Source: Labilithrix sp. (GTDB lineage Bacteria > Myxococcota > Polyangia > Polyangiales > Polyangiaceae). From it: DNA of 48,150 nucleotides. The stretch is from contig JAQBQL010000120.1 of assembly GCA_028287035.1 (NCBI GenBank), forward strand, positions 1-48,150. The letters are read 5' to 3'. A program made the translations under genes and the position numbers. Shown piece by piece: positions 17,355-24,717 of this stretch (position 1 is the stretch's first letter; each line of letters starts with the position of its first letter). The notes below the pieces were generated by a model. The model did not search any database, was not told where the DNA came from, and was given only the letters and a program-made list of their open reading frames with translations.

Positions 17355-17983
17355 CCTCGCTGCCCTCCCGGCGGCCTGTCGCCTCGCGTGTTGGTGTCGA
17401 TGCCGAGGGCGCCGAGCGCTTCGCGGAGCGCCTCGTAGGCGCGGTGGGCGCGGAGCTTCACCGCCGCGACCGTCGTGCCGAGCGCCTGCGCCGCCTCGGC
17501 GACGCTGAGCCCGTCCTGCTTGATCAGCTCGAAGGCGACGCGCTGGTTCTCGGGCAGGCGCGCGAGCTCCTCGTTCACCTTCGCGGCGACCTCCTTCGCG
17601 ATCGCGAGATCGTCGGCGGGCGCGTCCACCGCCGCGAGCAGGCGCGTCAGCGAGTCGTCGTCGGTGGGCGCGAGCACCTCGCGACCACCACGACGATGAG
17701 CGTCGACGAGCGCACGACGCGCGATCGCGAACGCCCACGGCACCACCTGTCCGCCCGGCTCGAAGCGCCCCCGATGCCTGTGGATCTGGAGCATCGTCTG
17801 CTGGACCACGTCCTCGGCGCGCGCGCGGTCGCGGGTGTGCCGCGCCAGGAACGCGAGCAGCCGCGGCGCGAGCCCGTCGTAGAGCGCCTCGAACGCCGCG
17901 TCCTCGCCGCGCGCGTAGCGGTCCATCGCGGCGTCGAGGAGCGCGCTCGAGGCGCCTTCGCTGCGGCTCCGCGACGTGGTCAC
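17351..17983 (-). CDS. ECF-type RNA polymerase sigma factor
   Basis: The 210-residue protein has the sigma-2 region (MDRYARGEDAAFEALYDGLA through RARAEDVVQQTMLQIHRHRG and PWAFAIARRALVDAHRR) and the sigma-4 helix-turn-helix region (RLPENQRVAFELIKQDGLSV then AAQALGTTVAAVKLRAHRAY), with no sigma-3 domain, as expected for extracytoplasmic-function sigma factors. GTG at 17983 is chosen; longer in-frame versions extend into sequence without sigma homology, and ATG 17926 would cut the first helix. The adjacent membrane anti-sigma factor, overlapping by 4 nt, is its probable regulator. The secreted protein gene starting at 18378 on the other strand is a possible target, but no promoter match was identified. 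Confidence 0.9.
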   Translation of the reverse strand: MTTSRSRSEGASSALLDAAMDRYARGEDAAFEALYDGLAPRLLAFLARHTRDRARAEDVVQQTMLQIHRHRGRFEPGGQVVPWAFAIARRALVDAHRRGGREVLAPTDDDSLTRLLAAVDAPADDLAIAKEVAAKVNEELARLPENQRVAFELIKQDGLSVAEAAQALGTTVAAVKLRAHRAYEALREALGALGIDTNTRGDRPPGGQRG

Positions 17984-18377
17984 TCGCGCGGTTCTATCAC
18001 GGGCGTCACCGGAGCCGACCGCAAGGCGGGCAGGAGTGAAGGAGAACGGTGAGGCTGATGACGCCAACATGAACGCCTCACCGGTACGCGACTGCACGCC
18101 TCGGAGTTTCGGGGATGCCGCCCGCATCCGTCGAAAAGCGAGGACTCCCGGCCTCGGTCCCTGGTCCTCGCCTCACCCAGCACACGGCACCGGGAATGCG
18201 CGGACCTCGGCCGTTACGAGGGATCGCCGTCGGGATCGACCGGCAAAGCTGGACTGCACGAAAGCGCCGCGTTTCACCTACACGGCGCGTTCGGCGGCGG
18301 CACGGCCGTTGCGTCGAGGAAACCCGGATGATCGGTCTCCAGAAGCTTTGGTCCCCGGTCCTGAGGAGCGTCCACGT
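17984..18377. other. 394-bp non-coding region between divergent genes
   Basis: This gap separates the sigma-factor gene (minus) from the secreted-protein gene (plus). It is less GC-rich than the flanking genes near 18055-18080 and 18325-18365 and presumably holds both promoters. I see no tRNA, no clear riboswitch, and no convincing ECF-type -35/-10 pair. The open frames across it have the composition of non-coding sequence. Confidence 0.5.
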
Positions 18378-19061
18378 ATGCGGGTGAAGTCCAGAGTCGT
18401 CACGTCGGTGCTCGGGGGCCTCGCCTTCGCGGCCGCCATGACCGCCCCCGTCACCGCCCATGCGAGCGATCTCCCGCGCGTCGACTGGGGCCGCATGCTG
18501 GCCGATGTCGACGCGGTCGTGAACAACGGCTCCGCGGTCCTCGACAGCCCGCGCTGCGCCCTCGCCGGCTGCCAGACGGAGGCGAGCACGACGGCTCGTG
18601 CCCCCGAGCGCACCACCCTCACCGAAGGCGCCCAGCTCGATCGCCACGAGTGGTTCGCGGTCGACCCGAAGTTCTCGCTCGTCGCTCGCGACTGGAGCTC
18701 GGCGTTCCGCGTGGCAGGCGGCGGTGAGCGCCTCGCGCTCGTCGACGCGCTCCGGCTCACGAGCTCGACGCGCATGGTCATGGGACGAGTTCGCCTGAAC
18801 GCGTCGCGGATCAGCCCGTTCGTGCAGGTCGGCGTCGGCCAGTGGCGGATCGATCCGTACCTCCTGCCGCTCACCCAGAAATTCACCGAGATCGCCGCGC
18901 AGGCCGCGATCGGGCTCGAGATGCGCGTCGTCGGCACGTGGCAGGTCGGCCTCGAGACGTCGACCACCATGCTCTACCGTGAGTATCGCGAGCAGCGTGA
19001 TCAGGCGATGCCGGCCATGCCCATCTGGAACACGACCTTCGCCTCGCGCGTCGACTTCTGA
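18378..19061 (+). CDS. secreted hypothetical protein, probable outer-membrane barrel
   Basis: The 227-residue protein has a clear signal peptide (RVVTSVLGGLAFAAAMTAPV, cleavage near AHAS) and then alternating beta-strand-like segments such as RMVMGRVRLNASRISPFVQV and GLEMRVVGTWQVGLETSTTM, ending in FASRVDF with a terminal Phe, the usual signature for insertion by the BAM machinery. ATG at 18378 has GAGGAG about 11 nt upstream. The N-terminal part of the mature protein contains two Cys (PRCALAGCQ). No named family is recognised. The divergent ECF/anti-sigma operon 394 bp away makes it a possible regulon member. Confidence 0.75.
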   Translation: MRVKSRVVTSVLGGLAFAAAMTAPVTAHASDLPRVDWGRMLADVDAVVNNGSAVLDSPRCALAGCQTEASTTARAPERTTLTEGAQLDRHEWFAVDPKFSLVARDWSSAFRVAGGGERLALVDALRLTSSTRMVMGRVRLNASRISPFVQVGVGQWRIDPYLLPLTQKFTEIAAQAAIGLEMRVVGTWQVGLETSTTMLYREYREQRDQAMPAMPIWNTTFASRVDF

Positions 19062-19089
19062 GGTCCCGCGTCTCTCTCTCCTACCGATG

Positions 19090-19107
19090 CGCGCTCGCAG
19101 GAGCGCG
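19090..19107 (+). terminator. stem-loop after the secreted-protein gene
   Basis: CGCGCTC-GCAG-GAGCGCG forms a perfect 7-bp stem with a 4-nt loop, followed by a short TTT, 29 nt beyond the stop codon at 19061. It sits in the 76-bp gap between convergent genes. The weak T-run makes efficient intrinsic termination uncertain. Confidence 0.45.
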
Positions 19108-19137
19108 TTTCGCGGTTCTCGAAAAAAAGTCTCGCCT

Positions 19138-20460
19138 CTACTTCCGGCGGATCTTCCAGACGCACTCGCCCCCGTCGTCCGTGACGTAGAGGCCGCCGTC
19201 GCGGGCCTGCGCCACCGCTACCGGCCGCCCCCAGACGTCGCCATCGGGCGTGACGAACCCGGTCATGAAGTCGACGTACTCGCCGGTCGGCACCCCGTTC
19301 ACGACCGGGATGTTGATGACCTTGTAACCCGTCCGCCGCGCGCGGTTCCACGAGCCGTGCTCCGCGGCGAAGGCGCTGCCCTGGTACTCGGCAGGGAACG
19401 CGGTGCCCGCGTAGAACATCATCCCGAGCGACGCCGAGTGGGACTGGAGGAGGACGTCCGGTACCGCGATCGCTCCCGCTAGCTCGGCGTGCTTTCCGGC
19501 GTGCCGCGGATCCTGGTGCGCGCCGAGATAGAACCAGGGCCACCCGTAGAAGCCGCCCTCGCGGACGCGCGTCACGTAGTCGGGGACGAGGTGATCGCCG
19601 AGCTCGTCGCGCTCGTTCACCGACGCCCAGAGCTCACCGGTTCGCGGATGAACGGCGAGGCCGACCGCGTTACGGATGCCGCTCGCGTAGACGCGCCCGT
19701 TCTTGCCCTCGGGCGTGTACTCGAAGATGCGTGCGCGGCGCTCCTCCTCGGCGTCGTCGGACACGTTGGACCGGGAGCCGATCGACACGAACATGCGGCT
19801 GCCGTCGTTCGAGAACACGACGTCCCGCGTCCAGTGCCCGCCGCCGCGGAGGTGACCGCCGCCCGAGATGCCCTCGACCACGGTCTCGGCGGTGCCGCGC
19901 GCGGTCACGTCGCCATCGACGTACGGGAACCGGAGCACCGCATCGGTATTTGCAACATACACCCACTTCGGCGCAGGGCCGGGCGGCCAGAACGCGACGC
20001 CGAACGGCTGCTTCAGGCCCTCGGCGAAGATCTTCACGAGCTCCGGCTTGCCGTCGCCGTCGGCATCGCGGAGCACGCGGATGCGGTCCTTCTCCGACTC
20101 CACCACGAAGAGGTCGCCGTTGGGAGCGACGCGGGCCTGCCGAGGGTTGTCGAGATCGGCGGCGAACAGGCTCACCTCGAAGCCCGCCGGCACCTGCGGG
20201 CTCGCGCCGGCGGGTCGCTTGACGATGTGCGGGCCGTTGTCGACGGAGGGGGTGTCGTTCGGAGGCGGCAGATCGGCGACCGTGAGCTTGCGACGGACCC
20301 CCGGCGCATCGGTGCGGTAGTCGCCCTTCGCAGCGTCGCCGGTGAGCAGCGTTCCCAGCACCGGCGCGGTCGGCGTCCCCGGAGGATCGGCGACCTTGTT
20401 CGCGGACCGCGAGCAGGAGGCCGCGACGCACGCAAACAAGAGACCGGCGAAGGAACGCAT
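19138..20460 (-). CDS. sorbosone dehydrogenase-like beta-propeller lipoprotein
   Basis: The 440-residue protein starts with a lipoprotein signal (LLFACVAASC) and continues as a six-bladed beta-propeller of the soluble glucose/sorbosone dehydrogenase (GDH/PQQ-type) superfamily. Family landmarks include ARVAPNGDLFVVESEKDRIR, RDADGDGKPELVKIFAEGLK, YGWPWFYLGAHQDPRH, and the closing GRPVAVAQARDGGLYVTDDG. Members oxidise sugars or aldoses in the periplasm using pyrroloquinoline quinone, but many homologues have no known substrate and no pqq genes are present in this window. The gene stands alone, convergent with the secreted-protein gene and divergent from the RNA-modifying fusion gene. Confidence 0.88.
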   Translation of the reverse strand: MRSFAGLLFACVAASCSRSANKVADPPGTPTAPVLGTLLTGDAAKGDYRTDAPGVRRKLTVADLPPPNDTPSVDNGPHIVKRPAGASPQVPAGFEVSLFAADLDNPRQARVAPNGDLFVVESEKDRIRVLRDADGDGKPELVKIFAEGLKQPFGVAFWPPGPAPKWVYVANTDAVLRFPYVDGDVTARGTAETVVEGISGGGHLRGGGHWTRDVVFSNDGSRMFVSIGSRSNVSDDAEEERRARIFEYTPEGKNGRVYASGIRNAVGLAVHPRTGELWASVNERDELGDHLVPDYVTRVREGGFYGWPWFYLGAHQDPRHAGKHAELAGAIAVPDVLLQSHSASLGMMFYAGTAFPAEYQGSAFAAEHGSWNRARRTGYKVINIPVVNGVPTGEYVDFMTGFVTPDGDVWGRPVAVAQARDGGLYVTDDGGECVWKIRRK

Positions 20461-20717
20461 CTCCGACTCTTAGCGCGCGATCCGCGCCCGTGCTGGGCGG
20501 CCGCGCTGCAACCTGCTGACGCACACGGGCTCCTCTCGTCCATGGACGGTCAAACGGCTTCCGTCGATTTACGCGAGGGGTGGAACGTGTCAGCTTGGGT
20601 TCTCTCCGGATGCCGCCTCGAAGCCTCAGACCTTCGGCTGGTGTCAGCGATGTCGATCTCATCAGCCTGCTGAGAGCGCCGTCGCTGGGTCTGCACGAGG
20701 CGGACGGCGCTGCGCCG

Positions 20718-22775
20718 ATGGCGGAGCGTGTGGTGTGTGAGCATGCCGACCGCTGCGGCGGCTGCCCGATCATTGCGCTGCCCTACGGCGAGCAGCTCGC
20801 CATGAAACGTGGCCGGGTCGTGCAGTCCGCGTCGCGCTACCCGACGCTGGAGCTCGTCTACACGGAGCCCGTCGCCGCGGCGCACCCCATCGTCGAGTAC
20901 CGCACGCGCGCGAAGCTCATCGTGTCGTCCGGGGGCCGCCTCGGGCTCTACGCCAAGGGCGGCGGACACCAGGTGGTCGACATCCCGCGCTGCCGGGTGC
21001 TCTCGCCCACGCTGGTCGCGGTTGCCGCGGAGCTCCGGGCGCGCATCGTCCAGGACGAGCACGAGGGCGGTCCCTTCGCGCCGCTCGACCCCGGGCGCGG
21101 AGGCACGCTCCGCGCCGTCGATCTGCGCGAGGTCAGCACCGACGACGGCCCGCGCGTGCTCGTCACGCTGGTGGTCCAGCGCGCGCCCCTCGCCTCGCCC
21201 GAGGTGCTCGACGCGCTCCAGGGCGCCGTTGCGTCGCTCGCTGCCGCGCTGCCGGCGGTGGTCGGGATCGCGCTGAGCCTCCATGACGGCGAGTCGCCGC
21301 AGGTCCTCGGCAGCGAGACGGTGGTGGTGCACGGCGAGGCGAGCGCGGTCGACCGCACCGGCCTCTCGCAGCACCACGCGACGTACGGCGGCTTCGTCCA
21401 CGCGCACCGCGGGCAGGCCGAGCGCGTCCACGCGACGCTCGTCGATCTGCTGGGCCTCGAGCAGCGCGACGACGAGGGCTCCAGCGCCACGCCGGACGAC
21501 CGCATGCGCGTCCTCGAGCTGTATGGTGGGTCGGGCGCCATCGGAATCGCGCTCGCTCACGCCGGCGCGAGCGTGCACCTCGTCGAGTCCTCCGCGGTCT
21601 CCGCGGAGCACGCCCAGCGCGCCGCCGAGGGCCAGCACGTGCCGGTGGTCAGCGAGACGTCGGAGGTCTCCGTCGCGCTCCGCCGGCTGAGCGACGAGCG
21701 GCGCGCCTTCGACGCGGCGGTCACCAACCCCCCACGTCGCGGAATGAGCCCGCTGGCGCGCGAGCTGGTCGCGCGTCTGTCGGTGTCGACCCTCGCCTAC
21801 GTGTCCTCGGACCCGGACACGCTGGCCCGCGACCTCGATCACCTCGCGCGGCTCGGCTTCACGGTCTCGACGCTTCGCCCCCTCGACATGATCCCGCTCA
21901 CCGACGAGGTGGAGACGATCGCGCTCCTCCGGCGCATCGGCGTCCCGACGCCCAAGGTGGCCTACGAGGACGACGAGCTCCTCGCGGTGGAGAAGGGCGC
22001 GCACGAGCCGACGCTTCCGCAGACGGACTACGCCACCTCCCTCCTTGCCCGGGCGCGGCGGCTCCCCGGCGCCGAGCAGGCGGTCCCCGTGCACGGGCTC
22101 GACACGGGGACGAGCGGCCTCGTGCTGCTCGCAAAGCGTCCCGAGCACGCCGCCCGCTGGGAGGCGGTGATGGCCGCCGAGAGCACCCGGAAGATCTACA
22201 TCGCGGGCGTACGCGGGGTGACGCCGAGCAAGGGCGCGATCACGCGGGACCTCCGCGAGGAAGGCAAGATGTACCCCGCCCGCACGCGCTATCGGCGCCT
22301 CGCGGTTGCTAGCGGGCACTCGGTCCTGCGCGTCATCCCCGAGCAGGGGCGGCCTCACCAGATCCGGCGGCACCTCGCGGCGATCGGGCATCCCGTTCTC
22401 GGCGACGATCGGTTCGGCCACGCGCCGACGAATCGCTTCTTCGAGGACAAGAACGCGCTCGACCGCACGTTCCTGCACTGCGTGCGGCTCGAGCTCGATC
22501 ATCCCGACAACGGCCAGCGCCTCATCATCGAGTGCTCGATGCCCGGGGATCTGCGCAGCGTGCTCGAGCGTACGAGCGGCCCGGGCACGCTGCGGTTCCT
22601 CGAGCAGAAGAACGCGCTCGGCCGCACCGGCCAGTCGAGCCTCCCGCCTCCTCCCGACAGCGGTCAGGACACGGCGAGCGGCCTCGACCTCGAGTCGAGC
22701 TCACGTTCGATGCGGCCCGAGATGGTCACCGACGACGAGGACGTGGGCACGCGCGACACCGGCCGCGACTTCTGA
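20718..22775 (+). CDS. fused m5U-methyltransferase-like (Fe-S) / RluA-family pseudouridine synthase
   Basis: This 685-residue protein joins two RNA-modification modules. Residues about 1-408 resemble RlmD/TrmA-type m5U methyltransferases: C7, C13, C16 (C-x5-C-x2-C) and C92 match the 4Fe-4S ligands, LELYGGSGAIGIALA the SAM-binding loop, and E399 (DEVETIALL) the general base. But the canonical YVSCNP motif reads YVSSDP, so the catalytic Cys is Ser364, and DPPR is NPPR (N337). Residues about 411-620 are an RluA-type pseudouridine synthase with HGLDTGTSG (catalytic D462; the usual Arg of HRLD is Gly) and GRPHQIRRHLAAIGHPVLGD. An acidic tail follows. Start ATG 20718 is the first Met ahead of the Fe-S motif; an in-frame GTG at 20580 would add 46 residues. 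The methyltransferase half may be an RNA-binding pseudoenzyme that guides the synthase. Confidence 0.85.
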   Translation: MAERVVCEHADRCGGCPIIALPYGEQLAMKRGRVVQSASRYPTLELVYTEPVAAAHPIVEYRTRAKLIVSSGGRLGLYAKGGGHQVVDIPRCRVLSPTLVAVAAELRARIVQDEHEGGPFAPLDPGRGGTLRAVDLREVSTDDGPRVLVTLVVQRAPLASPEVLDALQGAVASLAAALPAVVGIALSLHDGESPQVLGSETVVVHGEASAVDRTGLSQHHATYGGFVHAHRGQAERVHATLVDLLGLEQRDDEGSSATPDDRMRVLELYGGSGAIGIALAHAGASVHLVESSAVSAEHAQRAAEGQHVPVVSETSEVSVALRRLSDERRAFDAAVTNPPRRGMSPLARELVARLSVSTLAYVSSDPDTLARDLDHLARLGFTVSTLRPLDMIPLTDEVETIALLRRIGVPTPKVAYEDDELLAVEKGAHEPTLPQTDYATSLLARARRLPGAEQAVPVHGLDTGTSGLVLLAKRPEHAARWEAVMAAESTRKIYIAGVRGVTPSKGAITRDLREEGKMYPARTRYRRLAVASGHSVLRVIPEQGRPHQIRRHLAAIGHPVLGDDRFGHAPTNRFFEDKNALDRTFLHCVRLELDHPDNGQRLIIECSMPGDLRSVLERTSGPGTLRFLEQKNALGRTGQSSLPPPPDSGQDTASGLDLESSSRSMRPEMVTDDEDVGTRDTGRDF

Positions 22776-22791
22776 CGCGGGCCGAGCAGGC

Positions 22792-24000
22792 TCACACGAG
22801 GCTGCGTACGAGCCCGGCCCCGAGCAGCAGCTTCGTCGACCAGGCCAGCGTGTCTCCGCGGTACCAGCGCATCGCGGCGTCCCGCGCGAACGACGAGCGG
22901 AGGAGGAGCTGGCGCGCCGGACGACCGCTCCGCGGGCGGAAGACGCGGCGCGCGAGCCACGCGCTCTGCAGCATGTGGCGGCCGATCGTGGAGCTGCGCA
23001 CCTCGCTCGCGTAGCGCTCGAAGGAGGCGCCGCCGGTGCGGAGCGCGCGAACGAGGTGCCGCGCCGCCATCTCGCCCATCACGATGGCCTGCGCGATCCC
23101 TTCGCCGGTCGTCTGATCGATGCCCGCCGCCTCGCCGACGAGCACCACGCCCTCCTGCGCGAGGACCGAGGCGCTGACGAACGGGCGCGTGCTGAACGGG
23201 CGCGGCTTCACCTGCGCGAGATCGATGCCGCGCCTCGCGAGCGAGCGCCGGAGCGCGCCCTTCACGTCAGGCCCGCGCGCCGGAGGGGTGCCAGGCGCCC
23301 GGGGCGCGGGCGGCCGCAGGTTCGTCGCGTAGATGCCGCGGCTCACGTGCGGGGCGCCGTCGATGAGCGTCGGAAAATCCCAGTAGTAGCCCTCGAGGCC
23401 CTCGTCGACGACGGACAGGTCGAAGTCGATGAGCCCGCGCGCGCAGCCCACGTCGCCGGGGCCGGCGGGCGTCTCGAGGACGTAGAGGTGGCCCTTCCGT
23501 GCGGGCTCGCGCAGACCGAGCAGCTTGCGCGTCGTGCTGCCGGCGCCGTCGCACGCCGCGACCGTGCGCGCGGTGAAGCTGCCCTTCGCGGTCTCCAGCC
23601 GGAAGCCGCCCGGGATGCGGGTGAGGCCGGTGAGCCCCGCGCCCTGACGCACGACGACGCCCGCGTCCTCGGTCAGGCGGAGCAGCGACGCGTCGTATTC
23701 CGTGCGGCGTACGACGATGCCGGCCGTGCAGAACGTCTCGCCGACCGACCCCTCGGTGATCACACGTACCCCGCGCATGACGACGAACGGCACGCGCACC
23801 TCGACGCCGATCGCCCGCAGCGCATCGACCCCGAGCTGGCTGATCGCGCCGGCGCACGGCTTGTCGCGGGGGAAGACCGCCTTGTCGACGACCACGATGC
23901 GGTCCGGCAGGACGCCGTGGGCCCGCACGAGGTGGAGCGCGGTGCTGGTCCCGGCGGGTCCGCCGCCGACGATCGCGACGTCGTGGTCGAACGGGATCAC
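22792..24000 (-). CDS. geranylgeranyl reductase-family FAD oxidoreductase
   Basis: The 402-residue flavoprotein opens with the dinucleotide fold AIVGGGPAGTSTALHL and has FPRDKPCAGAIS, the counterpart of the KPCGG-type motif of the geranylgeranyl reductase/digeranylgeranylglycerophospholipid reductase family, and VVLVGEAAGIDQTTGEGIAQ, the second FAD-binding motif. These enzymes reduce isoprenoid double bonds or act on related lipids and quinones; the substrate here is not known. The start is GTG at 24000, overlapping the stop of the upstream DUF4911-like gene as GTGA, so the two are translationally coupled. It converges with the fusion gene, only 16 nt apart. Confidence 0.87.
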   Translation of the reverse strand: MIPFDHDVAIVGGGPAGTSTALHLVRAHGVLPDRIVVVDKAVFPRDKPCAGAISQLGVDALRAIGVEVRVPFVVMRGVRVITEGSVGETFCTAGIVVRRTEYDASLLRLTEDAGVVVRQGAGLTGLTRIPGGFRLETAKGSFTARTVAACDGAGSTTRKLLGLREPARKGHLYVLETPAGPGDVGCARGLIDFDLSVVDEGLEGYYWDFPTLIDGAPHVSRGIYATNLRPPAPRAPGTPPARGPDVKGALRRSLARRGIDLAQVKPRPFSTRPFVSASVLAQEGVVLVGEAAGIDQTTGEGIAQAIVMGEMAARHLVRALRTGGASFERYASEVRSSTIGRHMLQSAWLARRVFRPRSGRPARQLLLRSSFARDAAMRWYRGDTLAWSTKLLLGAGLVRSLV

Positions 24001-24245
24001 GCGGGGTCCTGGGGAAGGATCCCGTCGAGCTCGCGCGCGAGGTCGGTGACGAGCTCGTCGAGCTCCGCCTCGCGCCCGACCGGCGCGGCCAGGGTGAGGT
24101 CGCCTCCGCCCTCGGCGAAGACCTGGGCGAGACCCTCGTGGGCTTCGACGATCCCCTTGAGGAACGCGACGTCCTTGGCGCGCACGACGACGCGTCGCGT
24201 GATCATCCCTTCGCCGACCATGGGGGGTACGGGGCGCCGCGGCAT
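23997..24245 (-). CDS. small DUF4911-like protein
   Basis: The 82-residue protein contains RRVVVRAKDVAFLKGIVEAH followed by EGLAQVFAEGGGDLTLAAPV, a pattern matching DUF4911-like proteins of Deltaproteobacteria, which are of unknown function. No signal peptide or membrane segment is seen. ATG 24245 is used; ATG codons at 24221 and 24206 are alternatives and the latter removes a Pro/Arg-rich leader. The stop overlaps the GTG start of the flavoprotein gene, suggesting coordinated production and possibly a shared process. Confidence 0.65.
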   Translation of the reverse strand: MPRRPVPPMVGEGMITRRVVVRAKDVAFLKGIVEAHEGLAQVFAEGGGDLTLAAPVGREAELDELVTDLARELDGILPQDPA

Positions 24246-24294
24246 GCTGGTGTTTTAGCCGATCCGGGCCCCGGCCCCACGATAGAGTGAGAGC

Positions 24295-24708
24295 GTGGAG
24301 AGCACGGTCATCCGTCACGTCAGCATGAGCGCCATGCTGGTCGGGCCGAACAGCGACGTCGCCGACCGGGTGACGTCCAGGTTCGAGGAGTCGAACGTGA
24401 AGGTGGTGCGGGCGGGCCACGCAGCTGCGGCGTGCGAGCGGCTGGCGGTCGCGATGCCCCAGGTGGTGGTCGTGCTCGGCAGCCTGCGCGCCGACGAGCG
24501 AGAGGCGCTCGCCGACCGCGCCACGGCGATCGGCGCGCTCCTCATGGACATGGACCCCGAGCTCGACGACGAGACGCTCGGGGAGCTCGTCGCCCGCGCG
24601 GCACGGGCCGCGATCGAGCGGAAGTTCGCGCGTGACGAGTCGGGCCCGGCCGGCGCGACGGAGCCGCCCGGCGAGCCCGACGACGACGAGGTCGACTCGC
24701 GCTGGTGA
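24295..24708 (+). CDS. degenerate receiver-like protein
   Basis: The 137-residue protein has the alternating strand/helix pattern of a response-regulator receiver domain (AMLVGPNSDVADRVTSRFEE, then VKVVRAGHAAAACERLAVAM, then PQVVVVLGSLRADERE), but the strand that should end in the phospho-accepting Asp reads VVVVLGS, with no Asp near residues 61-62. It is therefore a pseudo-receiver that probably cannot be phosphorylated in the usual way. The C-terminus is acidic and unstructured (EPDDDEVDSRW). GTG at 24295 is the start. It stands between divergent and convergent neighbours, with no kinase nearby. The assignment is based on pattern only. Confidence 0.6.
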   Translation: MESTVIRHVSMSAMLVGPNSDVADRVTSRFEESNVKVVRAGHAAAACERLAVAMPQVVVVLGSLRADEREALADRATAIGALLMDMDPELDDETLGELVARAARAAIERKFARDESGPAGATEPPGEPDDDEVDSRW

Positions 24709-24717
24709 CGGGGCCGC

